Below are positions 51,401 to 63,400 of a DNA stretch of 64,000 nucleotides, piece after piece. A program made the translations under genes and the position numbers. Location of the stretch: assembly GCA_032622095.1 (NCBI GenBank), contig CP136063.1, positions 281,597,426-281,661,425 of the forward strand. Reading direction: 5' to 3'. The stretch comes from Siphonodentalium dalli (Eukaryota; Mollusca; Scaphopoda; Gadilida; Siphonodentaliidae). Each line of letters opens with the position of its first letter. The first letter of the stretch is position 1. The notes under the pieces are model-generated. The model was not told the origin of the DNA. It saw only the letters and a list, made by a program, of their open reading frames with translations, and made no database searches.

Positions 51401-54400
51401 TTATCAATAGCGTGTCTACTTTCAGAGTTGACCTGTGTCCAGGTGAAATTTTATTGAAAAAAAGTGTTTTTGGACTGTTTTAAGAATTTAAAGAGCGTTT
51501 GCTTATTATACAAATATTAATCATCATAACTAACCTTCTGGTGGATGTGCGAGTTGAAATTAACAAAAGTATAAAATATGGCGTTCTACATTCAGAGTCT
51601 ACTTGTTTCCAGTCTGACATTTTAGTGGAAACAAATTGTTTGGACGGTTTTAAAAATTTAAAGAGCGTTTACTGATTATACAGATATTAACTTACACGAT
51701 TAGCCTTTTCATGAATTGTGCGAGTTGATATTATGAACATATGTCAAGTATGTCAAGTCCACCATCTTGGCATCAGCCACAAGCGATTTGAGATAAAGGG
51801 TGTTGTAGGGTGGCCCGAAAAACAAATTAAGTAATCACCCCTTTCACCAACCCGATCCAAAGTTGCCGCCGTCCTGGTGGTGGGTCACATAGGGCACCCA
51901 CGACATTCAGTATATCTTGGGGCCACCCTACAGCACCAATTATACCACATCAAACGGTTAAGGGGCCGAGAAATTGTATAGGTGCCATATTTGAACCCAT
52001 CTGGGCGGCCATTTTGGATCGGAAATGGATAAGCCGGTGAATATTTAGTTTGTCTCATCAGGAGTCACCCTACAACACACTGTATTCGACCTAATATTGT
52101 GGGGGGGGGGCTATTGCATTGTACCATAATTATATGGACCCCAATGATCATTTATCATTTTCGCTCGAATGGGCTGAAGGTGTGAAAATTTAGCTTGCTT
52201 TGCTAGCCACCGTACAACACCCTTTATTTGATCTATATCGGTCAAGTGACCAAGAAATAATGTGTACCCTATTTGACCCCTTCTGAGCGGCGACCATTTT
52301 GGGTCGGGTATGGTTGAAAGGGGTGAATATTTATAAGTTTGTTTTGGGCCCACCCTACAAACCCCTTATTTGACTTAATTCGGCCAATATATATGCCGAG
52401 TGAAATGTCATTCCCATTCGATCCCTTGTGGTAAAAACTAATGAATATTCAGTTTTTCTTGGAGCCACCTGACCCGTGTTTCCCCGTTCTCTCTGGGCTA
52501 GTTTATATCGAACGTTCATATCCCCATAGAGCCCGGGTCCCACGTCATAAGGGGTTTATAGTAGCTTCTCTGCGATCGTACAAATTGTTTCTAAAACATC
52601 ATCAAGTGTATAACAATACCGTAGCAGGGTGGCAGTAAGACAGTCTAGCCTGACTATGCCACCCCCTTGAATATATAATACAATATTTGTCAAATGTATT
52701 ATGTATTAATATGTGTATATTGAAATAAAATATCCCATCCTATCCTATCCCACCGTAAAGGTATCTGGATATATGCAAAGGTCAATCAGTTATAATGCGC
52801 CACGAATTAGTATTTCGTTACCACGAAATAAAAAGAACAATTCCCCATGTCCTAAACCAGCCACCGTAGCTTATGCATCATTCTGTTTGGTATTAAATTT
52901 GGAGAAACCCGACCAGCATCAATGTAACAACTACAACAACTCATCTATGCCAACGATGTGTTTAGCCATACATGTGGATAGGGTGGTATTGTTTAAAAAT
53001 GTTAAACAATGTTATCATGTCCTTATGTATTGCTAAATATTGCTGGGCATATATAGATGGTTGTTCTATAATTCCTGGTCGGGTTGATCAAAATTGGGAG
53101 TTTAAATTATGTTCATCTGATGATAAAGAAAATACGTTCTCCGTCCACTCGATACACCCCCCGGCATACATGTTTCACATACTAAATTAACACCTTAGTC
53201 AACATAACAAATCACTCCCTCAAGTCCTTTGCGACAAGAATAAAAATAAATTGTCAGTATAAATAGGCAAGACATCTCTGGACACTTTCTAAGAGATAAT
53301 TTATTTATAAGAAGATATATGTGTGCAATATGTGCTTGGTCTTATATATAGTACAACACAGTAAGATGCAAGTGACACAGTGCGGGACAATACTGTGTCG
53401 AAGAACATATTTGAGGGGACCCTTCCATCATCCTTCATAATGTATCATGACTCCATCCGTTGTGAACAAACCATCGACTTAGGCTTAATGGATCGTTCTC
53501 CCCCAATAATATACTTGGCTTTGAACCTATCAACATTCTGGGCCGTGGCATTTCCCTGTAAATTAGATAGTGTCTATAGTCGGATGGTATTGGTTATGTT
53601 GAAATGGTGACACAGATATGAAACTGTACATGTCAGTGCCCCATGGGCCATTGATCATTATAAGATCGAGAAACTTAGTCTAGGAAATTACCGGGAATTC
53701 ACTAGAAATTGCAATTGTAACAGATAGGGTCGTAATTCAACGTTTGCGTTTCCGATGCAGTTAATACCCAAATGTGAAATTTGAGATATACCTGGCCGTC
53801 AAAGTGAACCATATGTCTTATTTAAGGTTAGCAACGGTTGTTAATCATTCATTGGTATTGCCTTAATTTAGTCAGTGTCTAATCACATGGTGCTGGTTTT
53901 GTTCACAGTTGGGCAGATGTATATATGTCTTTTAACTGTGCAGCCATGTTCTGCATAGGCCACTGATCATTATAAGATCGGGAGACTTTGCCATCGATCC
54001 CGATAGTTCCTTAGTAACGGTTACTAAGAACCTACTGGGAATTTGCAGGAACTGCAACTATGGTTGATATCTATTTTACTCATTAAGCTCTACTTTAGTG
54101 GAAATTCGAATTTACTTGATTTTCACAGCTATACACGAAGCGTGGAAATTGACTGTGGTCAGAATATTGATGATGAATGTTGGGTTTCAGTCGCTGTACT
54201 GAAGTTGGCCTATATGTACTATACCGCTATAGCAAAGATCTCAGCTGCACCGAAATGTCCATTTATCAGTAGCACAAATCCTGCGAAAACACAGATTTTC
54301 TCAGTGCATGTGGGATAGACTCCGATGACAACGATTGAGTTAATGACAACTACCATCTATATACCTGTGCATTTGTGACACTACATCCCGTTATGATCAA

Positions 54401-57400
54401 CGATGTGGTTTTAAAAACTAGTCAGTGGACAACAAGACATACAAGTATCAAATAAAACAATAATATAATATGTAATCACATCGTGAACAGTCTTGTTGTG
54501 AATATTTTCGTTTGATTCAACAGACTGCATATTATCGAAATTACAAAACCATTCGACACTTACTTTTGCCAATAACTGTATCTTGAGGCATAACTATATC
54601 ATGTATTAATTGCATCTATTAAATCACGGATAGTTACAGTGGGTCAAACACGAGTGTTAGTCTACATATATATTTGCGCACGATTGCCAATGAGTGATAT
54701 TACAATCAACGTTTGAGCATAACACGAAATTCTCCATAGGGTTAAGTGTTAAATTTTGATCGCATCTGTACCCAGCAAGAATCATCTGATCACATCCATT
54801 CTTTTAAAAACTACGTCTGTGTTTCATACTTAGTATTCTTTAGAAATATCAGTACGCGCATATCATAATACGCAAAATGGCGCCATTTATCCAAAGTACT
54901 ATAATCTGCATAGGACTCAGTGTTAAATTTTGATCACAACTGTAGCCAACAAGAATGAGCCGATCACATCAAAATTTTCAAAAATACATGTAACAGTCAT
55001 ATCTAGTAGTTTGGAGAAGTTTCAAATCACACCGATCACCATATGCCAGATGGCACCATCTATCGTTTTCTATAAATACTAAACGCTCTCTAAATTATGT
55101 TGACCCCGATTTAGGCCGACCCGCCAAAATTCAAGAATGGAAACAAGTGAATCCTGAAAACACACCTACTAGGCATACATAATCCGTTTTCAGATCGCTT
55201 TTAACAAACCAAAAATGCAAAATGACATAAGGAATCCGACTAGGATGCCATCTTGTATTTTGAGATCCATCTTATAGCGAGTGTGGTTCTAACATAATTA
55301 TGTCGCACTAAACGATACGATACGATTTATTTGCATAAACACCAATATGCTAACAATACAATTCATAATAAAACAATAAACAATTAATAGTAAAAAAAAA
55401 TACATGTGAACACTAAATGACATCTACAATTGCGCATTTGTTGTTTTATTCTTGGTTAGGATTCTCAGAGATACCTTTGTGGGCATTGTTTTAACTTTCG
55501 ATATGAGGAATGTTGAGTTTTGTGTTTATTATTTCGCAAATTAAAAGATGTGTTGATAACAGAACTACTACTTCATATGACTATTGTAATGAAATGAATG
55601 TGATGAATCGACACAATATATATACAACTGGAGACGTCATTTGTCCTGATTTCGCGTATTTGTTTTCACGAAGTGTTATAAATTCGAGACATGACAAAGC
55701 TCGTCTGATTTTTTTGTTTCTATAGTTGAACACCACATTTTGGTCTCCGTCATCACGCAAACAAGAAATTGCCATGTAATAATGGAAACATACACATAAG
55801 TAATAACACATGAGACGTTTATTTGCCCGCATATCGTACTAGTTGTTTACAAAGTGTTGACATTAAACTTAAATGCCATATTGGCCGCCATTATGGCGCA
55901 ATAGTGGGTGTGACCTCAAACTTTTTGTTTCTTTATCGTATTCAGCACAAATGAAATCCAAAATGTATGCTCATTTCTTTTTGGCCTGTACTACAATCCA
56001 CAGCGGCCCATTTGTGTGGAAGTTTGTGACTGTAGGGGTGATCAAGTTTTTGTCTAATTATTTCATCAATTGATAATAAAGATCAATGCTGAATCTAATG
56101 TTTGATATGAAATGTTCTATGTAGTCAGTACAATTATATATAATATACCACTGGGGACATTTCTTTTCTGAATTTGTCGTATGTCCGTTCACTAAGTCTT
56201 GAATTTAAAATTGGCCGCCATATTGAACGCCATCTTCGATTATGATACTCTTTTAATAACAAATTTGGATGGCAATTTCTCTGGACAATTTGCATGTGTA
56301 TTCTACATTTAATAAAACAAAATACTGCGCATTATGCGATCATTCGTGGTTCCAATCCCAAGCGACAACTTTGGTTCGAATTTTATGACATTGAACGGCG
56401 GAATAAATTTTTTACTTTTATTTTTCCAATTGATAAGATGTATTATTGGTGAAACTAATGTTTCATATGAAATACTATTCTATATGGTCATTAAAATAAT
56501 ATACATTTTACCACTTGGGACGTTCCTTTTCAGGATTTTTCGTATGTCGCTTCACTAAGTCTTAAAATAAAAACTGAATGCCATATTGGACGCCATCTTG
56601 GAGTTTGATACTTATCTAATAGTGAATATGGTTGGAAATTTGCATTTTACACTTGTTATGTGTGTTCTACACTAAGTAAAAGGAAATACTACGTACTATT
56701 CTATCATTCTGGGATCCAATCCCGGGCGATGGCTATATTTAGCATTTTATGACATTGGCGGGAGGGTTAAGTTTTTGCCTATTATTGCTAAATTTGTAGG
56801 GTCAGGAAAATAAACTTAATACCTCCGGGTAGAAAATACTCCATTCTTTCCAAACATATATGATAATATATTAGCTCAATCCAGCGTGCTAGTTTTGTAC
56901 AGAGTTGACGGGCGACAATTTATCTGAATCGTCATGATGTTTTGACGCATAACGTTACATTCTCCACCATGACGTCGTGAAATCTCAAACAAACCAGAAA
57001 AAATATCTAGTATCACCATGTACCCCATAATAACAAATAGAACATTCTGCTTTTGGTGATGTGCTTAACTTTTAACCAATTGTGTATAGCTGGCCAACCA
57101 CTGAAAACAGGCTTATTTTTCGGTAGGTACCTTCACAAATAGTCTTACCATACATAGCTGCCACCAATTCCGGCAAGGCCAAGAATCATTTTCATAAATG
57201 ATATATATTTACCTTTCAGAAAAAGTTGGTTTCAACTTGTTCTACCGAGGGTAGGGGTATCTCGAAAACTAAGGCCCTTTTTGGATTTGGCCGCTCCTCT
57301 AATAAGTTTCATCAAACTTTCAGAGCGTGGATAACAATCACAAAGGCGTGCCCCCACCCGCAAATTGCAGGACTCAGAACAAGTTAAGTATTTGATAATA

Positions 57401-60400
57401 TCGAGTTTCATTCAGCATTCGCCGCATGATACGCGATAGTGTGTACTAGTAACCTCTAAGTATAATTATGCAAACAAAGTTGACTCGCAAATGACGTCGC
57501 TGATTAAAATGCCGTATGTTCCCTGGTTTCCAGAGAATGTCAATCAACTCCCCATTGGTCCAATCAAGTTCAAGGGTGAGTGCATTCAGTTCATTGAACA
57601 CGGTGACAGTCGGCACATTTCAAAGACATATTGCCGCCTTTCTGACAAGTATAAATATACTTAGCCATAAGTTCAAAGCTGCAGTACCGCAAATTTGTAG
57701 AATATACAACGACCCGAAGAGTAACCATGTCGCGTCATCAAATGAACTGCCAACTGTTTGCATCATAAGTTAGTAGTAGGCCTACTCATGTTGTTGGAAT
57801 CTCATTGATATGCGCTCAAAGGTTGTTAACCCTTCGGTTGTATATTAAACTGTGTAAAACAAACACGGTATTCAATAATACCCGGCATTTTCAGACGTCC
57901 GAAATAAATAATGCAGATTAATCGATGATGGAAATGGTTATCGATTATCGGCTTTATAATCGTGGCACCCCTAATAAATATTGTTAGGCTAATGGATTCT
58001 CTTGTATATGCGAGGCACTCTGTGGGCGACTCACATTTATAAGAGAATGCATTGGCACAGAGTTTTCAATAAAAAATTCAGGAAGCTCCAGTCATGAAAG
58101 GGTTAACTGTTCTATTGTGGATCTATTAGAAAAAGAATTCTCATGAATCAACTCAGTTGCTGGGTGGTGACTGCTATCTATTTTACTCTATCTTCAGATT
58201 GTGAAGACTGTGGACACGAGTATGAGATTAAATGTGATGACCATGGCGCTCTAAAGATTGTTAAGGATTCACCTGTGAGTACATATATAAGGATACTGTT
58301 GACTGTCCTTTTCATGTTTTCATATTTTCGCCACAATACGCGACCTCATATTTGCCAATCTGACAATTCACATTTTTATGTCCTAAATTTAATTTAGTGG
58401 TCATCAGTGCTGACAGATCAACATCCTTCAGCTTTTCATATCATCTTTGTAGAGTTCATTGAAGAAAATATTATCCGATTTATGAAGTTTACAGTGGGCA
58501 ATATTGTCTTGACCCTATCTCATTACTAGAATTGCCTAAGACACTGCTATAAAAAATAGAATCAGTTACATAGAGGAAGACACTTTATTAGCAAAAATTT
58601 TGTTCTGAGCATGTATTTCAACATTATCTTGTCATTTGCTTTGAAACTTGACACATATATTTACCACCATGGCAACCTGAGCTCTTGTGATTATTGGGTT
58701 GGAGCGTTGATCTGACTTATTTTGGTGGAGTTTTCCCCTTTTTTGTCTTAGAAATTTATTGTGACTTAAAGAGTTTCAAGGCGTTCATGATGTGAGTAGA
58801 AAATCATAGAAAATTTAATTTGCCGATCAGATAATTAACTTCATAACTTATGCAAACATTACCGTATCAGCATATATCAATAAAATACATAGCTTCATCT
58901 CAAGGTGTCTACATTGACTAGTTAAGGTATTTGCCAGAATATTCATGCATAGTTCTACAAGTAATGTTTTCTTTTGTTTTAATGCCAAGAAAATAATATA
59001 AGATGACTTGATTGCCAGCAATTTTGCAGTAAATTATTTAATGAGGTAATACACAGTGCATGCACTGCAACTGATAATGATTAACGCTATCTGTATTTTA
59101 GAGTTTTGTTCATTGCATTGGGTAGTTTTAATTTTCTTCAAACATGCATGGTTTCCTGTTTGGAATTTTTTTATAGATATTTTTTCCTGAAAAGTAACAA
59201 TTTCACACACATGCGATAATTAGAACGCCAACCAAAGCTACGTACATCACGCCAACTGTTGAGCCATTGGTCACATCACCTTTCTATCATTTCTGTCAGT
59301 ATCTGTAGGCATGATATTTTCTATTGTATTCAAGTTATCACGAAATTGCGCATTTCTGCACGAATGTTTGTCAACCAGAAAACACAAAGCAAAGCTTACT
59401 GAACATATATGATGCGATCGTTTGCCAAAATTAAGAACAATCACTGGACATATTTTTAATAACTGACTTAGAATTTGTGCCTGTGGCTACATGTAGTGCA
59501 TTCTTATTTGCTTGTGGTAGGGCCCACACGGGAGAACATAAATTTTATCTGCTCTTGTCTGTCCATGCATATATGTCACCAATGGTTATAGGATCTAACC
59601 ATCATGACAGCTTCAAAAAGAGGGGCAAATGACTTTCACTTTTTCCATTTTAGAATTATCCTTCTTGTTTGTCTGGAAAGTATTTCTTTTTGTTCATTCG
59701 CTCAGAAATCTCAGCAATGGGTTATCGGATTTGAATGAAATGGTATGGAGGTTTGCCATCATGAATGCTTTCAAAAGAGTTTGCGTTATCATTTTGTCTG
59801 AAATATCGACCTTAGTTTGTTAATTTTTCGCTATTTTGTTCAGCTTAATAACTCAAACAAATATGAACCGATTTCAATAATTGATGGCATTCATGCAGGT
59901 TTGATTCAGTCATCACAGACTAAGACATCTTTCAGATTAAGCTACATCAGAAAATTAATAAACCTCAGTGGAAAGGGCGTTGCACCTGTTTCTAATAAAA
60001 GACATGTTTTATTTTTGGTTTATATAACATGTTGCACATCAGAGATTGAAATTATTATATTAAGGCCATATAAAAAAGGTGTTTGTTTCTCAAGGAATTA
60101 TTTTTTTCAAAAGTGTTGAGGGAGGCAGGTATATGTTATTATTATTTATTTCAAATTTTTGAGATGAGGGAGGCAGGTTTTTGTTTATTATAATTTTATT
60201 TTAATGTTACCATATAACAAAACACGCCTTATTCAAATTTCTTATCCATATAACATGGAAAGCCTTACTAGTAGGTGGTGGACAGAATAAATGCGCTAAA
60301 TGATAATAGATCTGAAATGGGAAAGGATCCAGTCAGTCTGACACTATATTCCATTTGGGAAGGAATTTATATATGCAATTAGAAATGATATGGAAGCAGA

Positions 60401-63400
60401 CAAATTTTATTATTTTTTAATTTTTGGGGTCATTATACCCAATGAAATGTTCAAACAATTTTGACAAAGAGCATGCACGTTCTTCTAATTTATCCACATG
60501 AGGGCATGAGGGTCTATAAACCGGGCAGTGTATTGCAGATCATGTTAATAAAATTCATGACAATGCTCTGGACACTGTCTTTTTGATATCCAAGTGCTCT
60601 CATTTCATTGAAACACACCAAGTCTCTCGATATATCATCTCTTCTTGGTTTGCTGTTGTAAGTTGGAAATGCGGTACTTTCCTTCTTTATTAGAAGTTCA
60701 AAATCTTTTCTTTTTTTTACATGAATCTGACACCTTGTCACCAACATAATTTGGAACTGTAACATCAATGTCATCCTTTTTTATAATTATTTTGATATGT
60801 ATGTATCGACCGAACATCCGAACGTTGTTGCCACATCAGACAGCATCAGAGGCATTTAACTGTTCATCAACACAATCAAAGTCCGATGTTTTCAAGTTTG
60901 AAACGCGAACTTGAAACAGTGTGAAAAGTGATTTCAGAATTGTTCTCCTGAGTTTCCGCTCGGTATTCAGTAAGAATTATCAGTTTGTTTTCGCCAATAA
61001 CCTTCTCCAGAAGGAATTGAAAAGAATGTGTATTAGGGCATGATACAACTGTCCATGGTACAAGGTGTTGAAGAGGTGCTCCCAGCTTCTTTTCAAACAC
61101 GGCAACATTTATTATTTAAGAGCGTGGCCGGAATCCGATGTACTTTTACCACCAAAGAGGCATAACTCTATATACCTACATTGCTTACATCCTGCCAATC
61201 TCAACAGTGAAAATTGGGAATGCGCGGTAGGGTAGTACTGGTAAGCTTATTATCAGCCGGCAATAAAAAGTGCCAATGCGCACAGTTTTTTAAGACGCGG
61301 CGGTCCTTGAGAAACGAAGTTCCATTTTTATATGGCCTAACACTTAATCACAAAAGTCATTTTCACACCAACAATGTTTTTTTCTAATCCGTGAGTAAAC
61401 ACATAAAAACCTGCCTGCTCAGGCCTGCTGGGAAATATTTATTGTAAGAAATAAATATATTAAACCTGCCTGTCTGCCCATTAAGAAAAGTGTCCAACAA
61501 ACAGATAATAAACACTGCACATGGCCTAAATAGCTAAGTTAAATCAAAGGACTAACCTTGGTGTAAAAAAAAAAAGAATGATTTTTCTTCCAACTGTCAT
61601 TACTTATCATACCTGTCAATATCTGTTATCAGTTTGAATGAGTGGTTTATCCTCAGTTTCAAAGATTTATGTTGGTAAATTGTCGTTTTCAGATCATTGA
61701 AAACCCTGGTGATCGCAGAGCTGAGTTAACCCTACCACATGGCTTCGAGATTAGAAAATCTGCTATCTTTAATGCTGGATTGGGAGTGTTTGCTACTGAA
61801 GATATATCCCGTAAAACACGGTTTGGCCCATATGAGGGATTTATATCACAAGATGGTGTCGAGGCCAAGAAATCAGGTTATGCTTGGCAAGTAAGTAGAA
61901 GTTAGCTATACAGAATTGGATATGAAGTTGAGTGTTTGATATTGACATAGGAATGTTCCCTTATAATTGTGATTGTATATATGTATACTGGATTGACTTT
62001 GTCCATCTATCCGGTCTTATATCTCAGACACATGAATGTTCCCTTATAATTGTGATTGTATATATGTATACTGGATTGACTTTGTCCATCTATCCGGTCT
62101 TATATCTCAGACACATGAATGTTCCCTTATAATTGTGATGGTATATATGTATACTGGATTGACTTTGTCCATCTATCCGGTCTTATATCTCAGACACATG
62201 AATGTTCCCTTATAATTGTGATTGTATATATGTATACTGGATTGACTTTGTCCATCTATCCGGTCTTATATCTCAGACACATGAATGTTCCATTATAATT
62301 GTGATTGTATATATGTATACTGGATTGACTTTGTCCATCTATCCGGTCTTATATCTCAGACACATGAATGTTCCCTTATAATTGTGATGGTATATATGTA
62401 TACTGGATTGACTTTGTCCATCTATCCGGTCTTATATCTCAGACACATGAATGTTCCCTTATAATTGTGATTGTATATATGTATACTGGATTGACTTTGT
62501 ATATCTATCCGGTCTTATATCTCAGACACATGAATGTTCCCTTATAATTGTGATGGTATATATGTATACTGGATTGACTTTGTCCATCTATCCGGTCTTA
62601 TATCTCAGACACATGAATGTTCCCTTATAATTGTGATGGTATATATGTATACTGGATTGACTTTGTCCATCTATCCGGTCTTATATCTCAGACACATGAA
62701 TGTTCCCTTATAATTGTGATTGTATATATGTATACTGGATTGACTTTGTCCATCTATCCGGTCTTATATCTCAGACACATGAATGTTCCCTTATAATTGT
62801 GATGGTATATATGTATACTGGATTGACTTTGTCCATCTATCCGGTGTTATATATCTCAGACACATGAATGTTCCCTTATAATTGTGATGGTATATATGTA
62901 TACTGGATTGACTTTGTCCATCTATCCGGTCTTATATCTCAGACACATGAATGTTCCCTTATAATTGTGATGGTATATATGTATACTGGATTGACTTTGT
63001 CCATCTATCCGGTCTTATATCTCAGACACATGAATGTTCCCTTATAATTGTGATGGTATATATGTATACTGGATTGACTTTGTCCATCTATCCGGTGTTA
63101 TATATCTCAGACACATGAATGTTCCCTTATAATTGTGATGGTATATATGTATACTGGATTGACTTTGTCCCTCTATCCGGTCTTATATCTCAGACACATG
63201 AATGTTCCCTTATAATTGTGATGGTATATATGTATACTGGATTGACTTTGTCCATCTATCCGGTCTTATATCTCAGACACATGAATGTTCCCTTATAATT
63301 GTGATGGTATATATGTATACTGGATTGACTTTGTCCATCTATCCGGTCTTATATCTCAGACACATGAATGTTCCCTTATAATTGTGATGGTATATATGTA

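Larger units (their letters stand above)
46915..57301. mobile_element. 10.4-kb element with long (~1.4-kb) terminal inverted repeats
   Basis: The left end TAGAGGAGCGGCCAAA and the right end TTTGGCCGCTCCTCTA are perfect 16-bp inverted repeats. Beyond them the arms 46915-48390 and 55855-57301 remain complementary, with indels, for about 1.4 kb. Each arm contains three copies of a ~365-bp subunit (caagatggcgtccaatatgg type at 47621, 47988 and 48347, inverse at 55880, 56230 and 56600). Weaker pairing continues further in (tagtcggattccttatgtc at 50790 and 55237). No frame over 110 codons and no transposase motif, so it is non-autonomous. Long arms recall Mutator-like or foldback elements, but the target duplication is unclear (TATA/TAATA). 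Confidence 0.75.
46538..57973. mobile_element. hAT-type element, copy C, itself split by a 10.4-kb insertion
   Basis: The ends TAGAGGTGCCACGATTA and TAATCGTGGCACCCCTA match copies A and B. The target duplication ATAAATAT is perfect at 46530-46537 and 57974-57981. It is in the opposite orientation to copies A and B. The hAT proper is 46538-46914 and 57302-57973. The right piece carries about 300 bp (57477-57790) with no counterpart in the shorter copies, which could be part of a longer parent; the 85-codon frame there is not recognised. Confidence 0.88.
46411..58102. mobile_element. TTAA MITE (family B) split by an 11.4-kb insertion
   Basis: TTAA at 46407-46410 and 58103-58106. The left end CCCTTTTATGACGGGAGCT and the right end (reverse complement) CCCTTTCATGACTGGAGCT are inverted repeats with two mismatches. 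The left half is 46411-46537 and the right half 57982-58102; together they form a ~250-bp MITE with the ccaatgcattctcttatata hairpin also found in family A. A hAT element splits it. Confidence 0.88.
38944..58197 (+). other. Intron 4 of the PRDM9-like gene (19.3 kb)
   Basis: Bounded by gtgagt and ctatcttcag. Contents left to right: pogo/Tigger-like element (39357-40873), a 44-bp direct duplication (41064-41152), a TTAGCTCACCTGAG-headed repeat (42181-43030), a ~400-bp array (43440-44525), a further diverged relative (44526-45180), then the nested transposon stack 46411-58102. 40876-42180 and 45181-46406 hold nothing else I recognise. Confidence 0.85.

Noticed and set aside
18272-61890. Identification as SSX, PRDM11 or a generic KRAB zinc-finger gene
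   Set aside because: SSX has no PR/SET, PRDM11 has no KRAB, and KRAB zinc-finger genes have no SSXRD plus PR/SET; only PRDM9 (and its primate copy PRDM7) has all parts in this order.
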